Part shown: positions 1 to 7,178 of the stretch, piece after piece | Layout: each line of letters starts with the position of its first letter | Numbering within the stretch: the first letter of the stretch is position 1 | The notes under the pieces: model-generated | What the model was told of the DNA's origin: nothing | The model's database searches: none | The model's input: the letters and a program-made list of their open reading frames with translations, nothing else | Program-made: the position numbers and the translations under genes | Assembly: GCA_004151065.3 (NCBI GenBank) | Contig: NWUY0300075595.1 | Span: 4,109 to 14,788 of the forward strand | Origin: Larix sibirica | Taxonomy: Eukaryota > Streptophyta > Pinopsida > Pinales > Pinaceae | Length of the DNA: 10,680 bases | Reading direction: 5' to 3'

Positions 1-118
1 TTATTAAATTTTCGAAGGCCATAATGAATCGCCGAATGGCTGTCAGGATGCGTATCACGGAAGGGCCATGAATAGCTTTACAACTAAATATCTTCCCATG
101 TGTCTTCCAGCGACCTTC

Positions 119-293
119 CAAATGCTACATATGGGCGAAAAAAATACTCGGCGCGAATGAAATTTCGCAGAAGATTCCAAGAAGATTCTAAATACGGGCA
201 GGCAGCAGAGGCCAATGAATTACCCAGCAACTGGAAGGAAGGATCCGAGAATGTCAGGCAACCTACATTCAATATCTATATATTTTCTCAATG
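119..293. repeat. Single copy of the unit that is tandemly repeated at 7598-8272
   Basis: The core around 210-265 (AATTACCCAGCAACTGGAAG, then the GAGAATGTCAGGCAACC segment) matches all four units of the right-hand array. Like units 2 and 4 there, this copy ends with the ATCTATATATTTTCT segment that includes the TATA-like element. Having one unit here and four there suggests expansion after, or independent of, the block duplication. The reverse, loss of units from the left copy, cannot be excluded. Confidence 0.8.
277..283 (+). promoter_or_regulatory. Candidate TATA box upstream of the small frame at 389
   Basis: TATATAT sits in the context TCTATATATTTT, which fits plant TATA consensus sequences. 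It lies 112 bp before the ATG at 389. A start about 30 bp downstream would give a leader of about 80 nt. The same element is kept in the right copy at 8255-8261, 144 bp before the matching ATG. This is a sequence match only; no transcript evidence is available. Confidence 0.4.
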
Positions 294-388
294 TCCTGAC
301 TGTGCTTTTACGCCCACGTTTGCCCCGAAAATAGGCGATTTAGTTGGATTTTGGTGGAAAAGATTGAAATCGAAGTTCTTGATGAACA

Positions 389-670
389 ATGGAGGTGGCT
401 TGTAGTTGTAGTTGTGTTATTGTGGCTGGTGTCATCTCTTCTGCGCGTGAAAATGATCAGCATGAGCTCCAGCTCTCCCAGAATCCCGAGAAGATTCCCC
501 CGAGACGATCTCCTTCGTGTGGGAATTACGAGCAACTCAACAACAAGAACAATGACGGAGACGAAACGCAGAACGATGTTGTCAAATAATCAGACCAAGA
601 AAACTCCACGGGAGATTTTCCAGAGCGATTCTGCAAAGGCGATAGCGAAGACGAAATGCAAGGAGGTTAA
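389..670 (+). pseudogene. Small unidentified reading frame in block A, left copy, with one internal stop
   Basis: An ATG in a good plant context (AACAATGGAGG) opens a frame with a TGA one codon upstream (383-385), so this ATG is the natural start. The frame is open for 66 codons to TAA at 587-589. Reading on in the same frame past that stop gives a further 26 codons to TAA at 668-670, and this tail (ERFCKGDSEDEMQGG) matches the tail of the right copy (ERFINSDNEDENQGR). Other shared pieces are GVISSAREND, SQNPE and PRRSPSCGNYEQL. The ancestral product would be about 93 residues, hydrophilic after a Cys/Val-rich start, and ending acidic. I recognise no family or domain. The internal TAA could mark decay, or the first 66 codons could be the functional length. 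The frame could also be a first exon rather than a whole gene. Confidence 0.45.
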
Positions 671-985
671 AGGAGGCTAGTGCCAAAGAGGGGTTTTTCC
701 CAGTTTGTAATCTTCCTTGCGTCTATTGGTCCTTTTTCGTTTTTTGGTAGGGTAAATGTTTTTTCTTGGTATATGGGAATCTTGGGTGGAATGAATGCTT
801 GTGTTGATATGAAGAGAAATATGAATTCATCGCCTCATTCACAGGTCACAGATTACATTTTCATCCTATTGATCTGTCTCATGTTGACGCCTTCTCCTGT
901 AATCATCATGTTATCATAAATAAATGAAATAATGTTGATTTATTCGAGTATAATTGGATATGTGATTAATTTTTTTAGATATTCT
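671..985. other. No gene: downstream part of block A
   Basis: This stretch is shared with 8707-9001 but shows no frame conserved between the copies. It includes a T-rich segment (CCTTTTTCGTTTTTTGGTAGGG) followed by GTAAATG, which would suit a 5' splice site, but no partner exon can be identified. A 79-codon frame at 680-919 is not kept in the right copy. Confidence 0.5.
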
Positions 986-1279
986 GATTTGTATTATTAT
1001 CAATGTATGGTATTGAGAGTAGAATTCTGAAGTGGATCTTAATGAATTATAAATTTATAATCATATAAAATTTATTCAATTTAGGATAAAAGTAATTTTT
1101 AGATTTTTAATTAAATTATAGATTTACCTAACTTTAATTTTTCACAAAATCTTGATATAGTTATCTATATATAAAAAATGGATAGTTTTAATATGAAATA
1201 ACTTTAAAATATTAAAAATTCTTTACAACATAATTTATTTTAATATAAAAATAAGTTGAAAATATTAAAAATGTTTTAC
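986..1279. other. Very AT-rich spacer
   Basis: Sequence from just after the end of block A is overwhelmingly A+T. It contains a perfect 16-bp palindrome at 1046-1061 (ATTATAAATTTATAAT). No reading frame or recognisable element end is visible. It marks the start of the roughly 4 kb present between blocks A and B only in the left copy. Confidence 0.7.
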
Positions 1280-1281
1280 AA
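1176..1281. repeat. 53-bp tandem duplication in AT-rich DNA
   Basis: The 23-bp segment beginning AAAATATTAAAAAT at 1206 recurs at 1259 with two mismatches. The preceding TTTTAATAT segments are also offset by 53 bp (1185 and 1238). That gives two imperfect copies of a unit of about 53 bp. Confidence 0.7.
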
Positions 1282-1430
1282 GGAACTGGAAAGGTCAAAC
1301 GAATGAGATTCTAGGAATGAAGCCTAAAGGAATATGAATATGAGATAAGAATCTAAGAAAGGAATAGGAGAATGAGATGACAATCTAAGAAATAGAGCGT
1401 TTTCTTGAAGTTCGTGAAATGGAGTGAGAA
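1280..1430 (+). pseudogene. Degraded partial copy of the Arg/Glu-rich coding fragment at 1738
   Basis: Translation from 1280 gives KELERSNE, stop, DSRNEA, which loosely resembles the reading from 1738 (LEEQGLKRFQEWQSRNEI). The segment near 1384-1425 (AATCTAAGAAATAGAGCG...CTTGAAGTTCGTGAAA) matches 1829-1866 (AATCTAAGTGGTAGAGTG...CTGGAGTACTTGAAA), including the in-frame TAG. Because both copies share that stop, the fragment was probably already broken before it was duplicated locally. No intact frame remains. The call depends on eye alignment of a low-complexity, purine-rich sequence and is tentative. Confidence 0.4.
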
Positions 1431-1654
1431 ATACTAGAATAGGTTATTTCATATTTGTGTAATAAATTTATTTATGTTTTTGAATTATTTTTAAAGATTA
1501 TTGAAATTATAAATTTTGAATGTTAAAATTGTAAAATGGAGTTGCTCTAGAATCTAAAAGTCTATGTAAGTCTATTTACAATTTGTGAAATTACATAATT
1601 TTGCCATCAAAATTGCCATTTATCGCTGCCGAATTCCATTAAATTACCAATGAA
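1431..1654. other. No gene: AT-rich spacer
   Basis: This spacer separates the two partial copies of the purine-rich fragment. It is AT-rich, with no reading frame, repeat or hairpin that stands out. Confidence 0.6.
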
Positions 1655-1772
1655 AGAGGAACATTTATTATATATAAAAGTGGAGGAATAAGATCTGAAG
1701 AGGTTCCAGGAATTATGAACATTTCTATATAAATAAACTGGAGGAACAAGGACTGAAGAGGTTCCAGGAATG
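1655..1772. repeat. 58-bp tandem duplication
   Basis: ACATTT at 1661 and 1719, and TGGAGGAA followed by TGAAGAGGTTCCAGGAAT at 1681 and 1739, show two units offset by exactly 58 bp. The second unit runs directly into the Arg/Glu-rich frame. The first unit reads as an interrupted version of the same peptide (VEE, stop, DLKRFQEL, stop). The duplication therefore includes the upstream edge of the coding-like fragment. Confidence 0.85.
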
Positions 1773-2375
1773 GCAATCTAGGAATGAAATTAGGCATGAA
1801 ATTCAAAGCAAAAGAAGCCTGTCCTGAGAATCTAAGTGGTAGAGTGCCTTTCTGGAGTACTTGAAAGGGATTAGGAAGCCACACAGAAGGAAAAATAGAG
1901 ATGACAACAACATTAGAGGGAGAAGCAGAGAAAGAGCATGCCAGCAGGAAATCAAAGACGAAGAGGATGAAAGTAGTGATGAGGATTGGATAAAAAGACC
2001 TGGAATTAGCGTGTATGAAGAGAAAGAAGACAAAGAAAGGGAAGAGGATGACCGATCTAATCAGCGAAGAGAAAAAAAGGAGATTACAGAGGTGATAGAA
2101 GTGAAAATAGGGGGGGGGGAGGAGGATCAAAAGCATTGGTACAGTCTAATCAACTTGAATCTGCAATGTTGCCTGCAGATTGAGTTTAGATTGATCATAA
2201 AAGGAGCCCAATGGAAGGGTGATGAAAGCGTGTCTACAGAAGGATTTCAGCATGCTGAAGCAGCGTTAGGGAATGAGAATACCGGATTATCAGGAAGTGA
2301 ATTTGTGATGGAGCAGATTCCCGACACAGACTCGAGGCAAAACACTGGTGCACCTACTCAAAAGCTAGGAAGTCT
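1738..2375 (+). pseudogene. Charged Arg/Glu/Asp-rich coding fragment, possibly RBM25-like splicing factor
   Basis: From 1738 one frame reads LEEQGLKRFQEWQSRNEIRH and on to a TGA at 1825 and a TAG at 1840. The same frame then runs open to 2409 through RGRSRERACQQEIKDEEDES, SDEDW and EREEDDRSNQRREKKEI. After a run of ten G (2110-2119) the charged character is lost for about 40 codons. It resumes before QNTGAPTQKLG near 2372. The alternating RE/RD/EE blocks, an acidic patch ending in DEDW, and a terminal KLG resemble the middle region of plant RBM25, a nuclear pre-mRNA splicing protein with RRM and PWI domains. Neither of those domains is present here. The resemblance is from recall and no search was run. 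Two in-frame stops and the poly-G tract point to a dead gene fragment or processed copy. A generic charged low-complexity frame is the main alternative. Confidence 0.4.
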
Positions 2376-2409
2376 CTTTTTTTTCAGAAGATGCATTTTC
2401 TATAAATAA

Positions 2410-3204
2410 ATAAAAATAGTCAAGCATTCTGAGATGTGCATTCTCAAAAAAGGCATGATTCAAACTAATCAGATAGGGCTCTGTTGGTAATCTCTTATTT
2501 TTGTGATAATAATAAAGGGAGGTTTTATAAAAAAAGTGCAGGATTTTCCCTTATAAGTGATCCGTAAATGAGGGGCTTATAGTCCACTAGCTTCACCAAC
2601 ATGGATACTACTACGCAGAATAAAATTTTGGTTTCTGTTCTTTATGTTATTTAGAAAGCTATGTTCCCCAAAATGGCTTCAATGCCTGTTCTTAAGTGTA
2701 GCCTCCATACAATAACAAGCTATTATGCAAATCACAATCATTATGCTGAGTTAGTTTTCCCTGTTGTTCTTAACAGGTAGACACACTAGAAACTCGTGGT
2801 CCAACTTATAAATCAAACTTCGGAAATTTTTTGCCTTCTCTTGATTGATTCTAAGCCCTCTGTTCTTTGTGAACTTTGATAGCAATTCAGTCTTCTTGTA
2901 GCTTTGCTTAGGTTTACGCCAAACTCTGGAATGTATTGTGAGGATTGGATGACGATAGTTAGTATCTAACCTATCCTAGCTTCTACTTAAATAGTCTTGT
3001 TTACACTGGTTGGAGATGACCTCTGAGTTTAATAAACCAACATTCCAATTAAGCATCATTGAAAATGCTTGTTCACTAAAAGCAAATACCCATTCAATAA
3101 GATATAGCTTACTCCATAAACAATATCCTCGTTCCATAAAAACATGTACCATGGATGATTATAATATTCATTAAGTACGTGGCTTTCATAAAAAGATGGT
3201 GGAA
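2410..3204. other. No gene seen
   Basis: This is moderately AT-rich single-copy-looking sequence with no persuasive reading frame. A pyrimidine-rich run ending in TTCTTAACAG (about 2757-2777) would suit a plant 3' splice site, but the sequence after it hits a stop quickly and I recognise no exon. It could be intron or intergenic sequence following the charged fragment. Confidence 0.5.
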
Positions 3205-3300
3205 TGCACCCAATCGATGCCAGAGAGTTAGTATAGTAAATGTCCAAGCCTCACTACAAGCAACACAAGTCTTGAGAATGAGGGTTCAAGTTGGCTTTTA
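3205..3300 (+). mobile_element. Possible tRNA-derived SINE head
   Basis: GTTAGTATAGTAAATG (about 3226-3241) resembles a tRNA D-arm/A box. GGGTTCAAG (about 3283-3291), some 50 bp later, resembles a T-arm/B box (GGTTCAA). The spacing suits an RNA polymerase III internal promoter as used by plant SINEs. No clean cloverleaf forms, and I found no flanking target-site duplication or tail. Chance similarity is a real possibility. Confidence 0.25.
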
Positions 3301-3611
3301 TGGCAGGATTTGCCAACCAATAGATATACCCTAGTCAACAATGCACAACAGTGAAGCGAAATTGACTACAATCAAAGGATGCCACCCTTAAGTTCTTTAG
3401 CCAAGATTTTTCACATGCCCAACCATATCATAGCCTTCCTGTCTTCACACAGTCCTTACGGCCTGTACAGCCTACACACTGCCTCTAGGCACATAGAAGA
3501 CTCGGCATACTGCCTCCAAATGTTGAGCTGTTATATAATGTTTTTCCTAAAGGGCGTCTGGCCTCAACAGAGCAAGCAGCAAGCTAATGATATTACCAAC
3601 AAGAGAGATAA
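3301..3611. other. No gene seen
   Basis: The stretch has balanced composition. An 88-codon frame at 3379-3645 shows no recognisable motif and runs into the minisatellite, so it is not called. The GGCCTGTACAGCC and TGCCTCTAGGCA segments are short imperfect palindromes without clear meaning. Confidence 0.4.
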
Positions 3612-4060
3612 ACTCACCCAACTAGTAGACAAATCTCCCAGCTAGGAACTGAACTTGCTCATTAGTGATAAAAAAAATGCCTAGCAAGGTAAGAGAACAT
3701 CCAAACTGTGATAAACACACCTCAGGCAAAGCAAATAAACACCCTAGGCAATGTAAATACTAAATTTGCCTAGGCAATATAAATTCACCCCAGGCAATGA
3801 AAGAAACGCCCTAGGCAATGCAAATTCGCCCAGGCAGTATAAATTCGCCCCAGGCAATGAAAGAAACATCCCAGGAAATGCAAATTCACCTAGGCAGTAT
3901 AAATTCACCCTAGCACTGATGAATTTGCCGCAGGCACTGATAACTTCTTCTTGGCACTGATGAATTTGTTCCAGCCATTGATAAATCCACCCAAGCATTG
4001 ATAAAAATGCACAAGCAAGGGAGGAACTCTCCCAACCAAAGAGAAAATCACCTAGATAGT
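3612..4060. repeat. Minisatellite with 20-bp monomer and 60-bp higher-order period
   Basis: Monomers of about 20 bp follow the pattern CCYAGGCARTRNAAATTCRC. The centre, 3781-3900, is two very similar 60-bp blocks of three monomers each, with GGCAATGAAAGAAAC at 3793 and 3853 and GGCAGTATAAATTC at 3833 and 3893. Monomers decay towards both ends (CCCAGCTAGGAACTG on the left; TAGCACTGATGAATTTG and CCAACCAAAGAGAAAAT on the right). Because 60 is divisible by three, both strands read open through the core with a 20-residue repeat (SPRQYKFAPGNERN on +, NLYCLGEFA on -). I read these as by-products of the array. A repeat inside a retrotransposon cannot be excluded. Confidence 0.9.
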
Positions 4061-4940
4061 CAAGAACCCTAAAAATATTCAATTTGGAAACTCCTACACA
4101 AGTGCAACAACTATTAAATTTAGTCCCTTGATCTCTGAGATCGATTGGGCATCCAACGGAGGAGAATTAGTAGCTGTTGGGACTCTGGCTGGCTCAACAA
4201 CCAAGAAGAATTGCAGTAACAACTCCACTAAAACTCATAGCCCATACATCTTTTCTACTCACTCATTTGAATCCATTAATGGCACACTGAGCTTTTGAAT
4301 GACACAGAAGGTAAACAAGTGCAGAAAACAAACATAAACTCAGCAAATATGGCACATAAACACATTATTTGCCCTGGAAACCCAAGTGGGAAAATCAACA
4401 TTCAATGGTTGCTCAGTCTTTCATTTCGGCAATGTTTGGATTACAATGCAGCTTCACTATAGCTCCTGCCTCTCTATGTCATCTCCTCCCTTTGGACAAA
4501 AAGACCCTTGTGAGTGAAAATCCAAGAGGAAATAGGGAGAACTAGGGTAATGGGAAGGCCAACAGGCCTGACCTTTTATTTCACATTCCTCATCATTTCC
4601 CTCCCATTTCATTTTTATTTTCATATTTAATTCTTTATTTTTTTCTCGTCTTATTCCACTTCACATAGCATTGTATTTACATAGTTTCTAGCCTTCATAA
4701 AATTCTAAATTACGTTTAGGTACTAAGGCTCACCACTATTAATTTATGTTTGGATCCATTTCGGATCAATAAGATATCATTCTTAGAGTCCTTTGATTCA
4801 GTCTAAAAGTGCAAAGCTTGGACTTCCTTCATCTAATCCACATTTCCAATAGCGTTTTCTCCACCCTCAACACGTCATGAATGCCCATGTCTCCTTCAAA
4901 TGGGGATTCTGCTCCTGCCCTGCTTGCAAACCATCCTATA
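4061..4940. other. No gene seen
   Basis: This stretch between the minisatellite and block B carries no supported gene. CCCTGGAAACCCAAGTGGGA (4373-4392) has the flavour of a retroelement non-coding segment, but no LTR pair, primer binding site or protease/integrase motif was found. Positions 4574-4660 are strongly pyrimidine-rich on the + strand (mostly T with C), consistent with a simple-sequence-like tract. Confidence 0.5.
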
Positions 4941-4960
4941 TCTTTGCTAGGCATGTCCAA

Positions 4961-5104
4961 TGCAATGCCTATGTAGGATTTCAGCTTTTTCTAGCTTTTA
5001 TTTGCAAGAAGATTATATTTCATCAAACAACAGCAAGGAGGATTATTTGGATCTTATCTGCTTTGGCATATTTGAATCCTTCGTCACATACGGCATGTTT
5101 TTAA
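4961..5104 (+). other. 47-codon reading frame conserved in block B, left copy
   Basis: The frame reads CNAYVGFQLFLAFICKKI and continues to SSHTACF and a TAA at 5102-5104, with an AATAAA six bases later. The right copy (9125-9268) has the same length, frame and stop, with no indels. Counting by eye, 13 codons differ: 6 silently and 7 with a residue change. That is somewhat more silent change than neutral drift would give, but too few sites to prove constraint. An ATG at 4877 extends it upstream into sequence not shared with the right copy, so no start is supported. No family is recognised. It could be the end of an old transposable-element protein or of a lost exon, or simply chance. Confidence 0.3.
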
Positions 5105-6163
5105 GTTAAAATAAAGGTTGGAAAAGCAGGAGGCCAGTTCTAGTGTTGACAGTGAATAGAAGTATTCCCTAGGGCCTAAACTAATTGGTATATTGCACAT
5201 CACTACCCTAGCCCCTAGACCTCATACCCAAGACTTCTCATGTAATACTAGCGCAGAGCCAAGCGCTACAGAATGGGTTATGGACTTATTTGAAAACAAC
5301 TTTTTCATTTGAATCACCATGCAATTCAATAAATTACAAGCCACCATTTGAGAACTGAATGATCAAGGAAAGATGGAACTGACTAATACGTGGTATTGCT
5401 GCAGCCATCGAAGCCATCAATGGATGCAAGTTAAGACATGATACCCATTTCCACTAACATGCAAGGAGGAAAAAATAATTCTGAGCATATTCTGCTGCTC
5501 CAAGTGGTCATTTTGACCTTATTCTGTCGCAGGGTATTGGGCTTATAGCCAAACTGCTGGTATTCTTCTTTGAATGTTAAATATTATTAGATATATTACC
5601 TAATGTTCATTGTAGCTTGGCAGGCAACATCTCTTTAGTTATCTAAAAAAATCTAGTGGTAGGGATCTGTTGCCATGCCCTTCTTTTAATGGTGTCAGTG
5701 ATTGAGTACTGTCTTAGTGAGAGACATATGTAGGTATCCATATAAATTCAAACAATTGACATTGAACACATAATCTGCATTCAATAGATTTTAGTAGTGC
5801 TTTCTGCTTTTCTTTCTGAGAAAAAAGTTCTGTAATTTATTTCGATAAACAAAATTACATTTTTCATATGCTCTGTCAACACTGCATCTTTATAGCATTC
5901 AGCTTCAGAGTTCTTCTAAAAAAAAGAGGGGATTATCCCAACGTCACTTAAAGATAAACCTCATTATAACCTCATCAAAATAACCCTCACATGAATAGCA
6001 AAAACAGCATTTCAAACACTAGACAGTTCTTGTAGTTCTCACATAGATATAGGGAACCGTCCCTATTTACATAGCATTTCCAACTAGCAAAATGAGTTAA
6101 AATAAAACCAAATAAAAGCCTACAGATTAAAAGTAAAGTACAGTTCAGACCCAGCCAGAAAGA

Positions 6164-6246
6164 TTATAGAGAATCATGAAATGGTGGATTATAGTACTCA
6201 GACACCCGGCCTTTTCTTTCCTCCTGAATGTACCACTGCACATGAG
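6164..6246 (-). pseudogene. C-terminal end of a LINE-type RNase H protein, truncated
   Basis: On the - strand the frame reads HVQWYIQEERKGRVSEYY, then NPPFHDSL and TAA (6164-6166). It matches the end of the longer fragment at 10334-10680, where the preceding sequence carries an RNase H-like signature. Only about 26 codons survive here before homology to the right copy ends at 6246. The natural stop is kept, whereas the right copy has lost it through a 2-bp deletion. If this is a LINE, the 1.2 kb below it on the - strand would include its 3' untranslated region. No poly(A) tail (poly-T on +) is evident at the lower edge. Confidence 0.55.
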
Positions 6247-6391
6247 ATATCTACATTTCTTTGTTCATTTCTTGAATAGCTTTTTGTTCTAGAAATAAGT
6301 TCAGACTATGTATAAGCAATCTTGTGTTCACTTGTTAAATATTTGCATCTAGCATGTAGATTAATAGCATTTTTGTATTTGCATTTTATCT
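6247..6391. other. No gene: spacer after the block B breakpoint
   Basis: This AT-rich sequence starts where block B homology stops. It does not match the continuation of the right copy after 10400, and I see no element terminus at the junction. Confidence 0.6.
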
Positions 6392-6737
6392 TCAATTTTA
6401 TCAAAAACAGTGACTACTCCTGGACCAGAATTCAAATGAGTTCCCTGTTCTAATTGGTGTAAACTCTAATTGAGACTTCACATTGGGGTGAACCACTACT
6501 GTTGAGCTGGGCATTTTGCGGATGTCAACACGACCTTAAACCCTCCAATTAACCCCTAAAACAATTTTATCATAAACAGTGACTACTCCTGGACCAGAAT
6601 TCAAATGAGTTCCTGTTCTAAATCTAATTGGTGCAAACTCTAATTGAGACTTCACATTGGTGTGAACCACTACTGTTGAGCCGGGCATTTTGCGGATGTC
6701 AACACGGCCTTAAACTCTCCAATTAACCCCTAAAATT
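6392..6737. repeat. 169-bp tandem duplication
   Basis: Two near-identical units start at 6392-6393 and 6562 (CAATTTTATCA...AACAGTGACTACTCCTGGAC). They share GACTTCACATTGG, CACTACTGTTGAGC, GCATTTTGCGGATGTC and the ending CCAATTAACCCCTAAAA. Differences are a few substitutions and short indels, such as an extra AAATC in the second unit. Identity is high, so this is a relatively recent event compared with the A/B duplication. Confidence 0.95.
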
Positions 6738-6752
6738 TGTGAAAAAGAGTGG

Positions 6753-6784
6753 AACCGAAAATCATGGTGTTTGGATTTTCGGTT
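6753..6784. repeat. Perfect 11-bp inverted repeat, 10-bp loop
   Basis: AACCGAAAATC at 6753-6763 is the exact reverse complement of GATTTTCGGTT at 6774-6784. The arms do not extend further. It lies just after the 169-bp duplication. Without a U-run or a neighbouring gene I give it no function. Confidence 0.75.
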
Positions 6785-6991
6785 AGTTTGCCTTTGTGCA
6801 CTTCAAGCATTAGATTCAGTTAAAGTTTGTGAAGGATTTTCATTAATTATAACTTGTCTTTTAAGCATGCCTTGAATACTTTTAACAACTTTATTTTTCA
6901 TTTTAGATCATGTTATGTGGTTTCCATGAGTTTTGTAGAGAACCAATTTTGACTTGGTAATTCATTACACACCGTACTATGCTGTTTTGCT
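6785..6991. other. No gene seen
   Basis: This is AT-rich sequence between the hairpin and the next tandem duplication. No reading frame or repeat stands out. Confidence 0.6.
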
Positions 6992-7178
6992 TTGGATTTT
7001 GTAGTGAGATAGGCTCAATTGTCACTGGATGTATTTATACAGTTGGGATAGGGTTTTATCTATTTTAGTATTGGATTTTGTAATGAGATAGGTTCAAATG
7101 ACACTGGACATATTTATTCAGTTCAATTGTCACTGGATATATTTATTCAGTTGGGATAGGGTTTTATTTATTTTAGTA
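6992..7178. repeat. 79-bp tandem duplication with a nested 29-bp duplication
   Basis: TTGGATTTTGTARTGAGATA begins at 6992 and again at 7071, and both units end in ATTTTAGTA. The second unit is longer because it contains a 29-bp duplication: CAAATGACACTGGACATATT at 7095 and CAATTGTCACTGGATATATT at 7124, each running on to TTATTCAGTT. The order of events is readable: the unit duplicated, then a part of the second copy duplicated again. Confidence 0.92.

Larger units (their letters stand above)
1..985. repeat. Duplicated block A, left copy (single upstream unit)
   Basis: This block aligns by eye with 7463-9001 in the same orientation. Shared landmarks, in order, are the GGAAGGGCCATG segment (59-70 against 7531-7542), the element containing AATTACCCAGCAACTGGAAG, the TATATAT box, the small reading frame at 389, and the ATGTTGACGCCTTCTCCTGT segment near 881. 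Similarity fades at about 985 (GATATTC), after which the two copies continue into unrelated sequence. The left end is set by the window edge, so the true boundary is not visible. The left copy carries one upstream unit where the right copy carries four. Two independent insertions of one unknown repeat family are an alternative to segmental duplication. Confidence 0.85.
4941..6246. repeat. Duplicated block B, left copy
   Basis: This block aligns over its whole length with 9095-10400 in the same orientation, with many small indels. Near-identical stretches include 5306-5340 (TTTCATTTGAATCACCATGC and onward) and 6138-6180. The match starts near the CTAGGCATGTCC / CTAGACGTGTCC segment and stops abruptly at CATGAG (6241-6246), inside a LINE RNase H coding region that continues in the right copy. 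Conserved AATAAA sites lie on + at 5110-5115 (9274-9279 in the right copy) and on - as TTTATT at 5836-5841 (9994-9999). Confidence 0.9.

Noticed and set aside
308-535. - strand frame with LVIPTRRRSSRG, also seen at 8318-8572
   Set aside because: It is present in both block A copies, but lies opposite the + strand small frame, which has the better start context, TATA element and tail conservation. It remains a minor alternative.
1639-2136. 165-codon hydrophobic - strand frame resembling a membrane protein
   Set aside because: It is the complement of the purine-rich charged fragment. Complementing GAA/GAG/AGA codons yields Phe/Leu/Ser-rich frames automatically.
3056-3247. 63-codon - strand frame rich in Tyr and Leu
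   Set aside because: No motif, no duplicate copy and no start context. The length is expected by chance in AT-rich DNA.
3379-3645. 88-codon + strand frame
   Set aside because: No recognisable domain, and its end overlaps the decayed edge of the minisatellite.
3720-3960. CRISPR-like appearance of short regular repeats
   Set aside because: There are no unique spacers of constant length; adjacent monomers are diverged copies of one 20-bp unit in a plant-like context.
3744-4082. - strand frame with 20-residue repeat NLYCLGEFA...LSLPGA and the + strand frame at 3766-3960
   Set aside because: Both come from the 60-bp minisatellite period. Two overlapping repeats on opposite strands cannot both be proteins, and neither has a recognisable domain.
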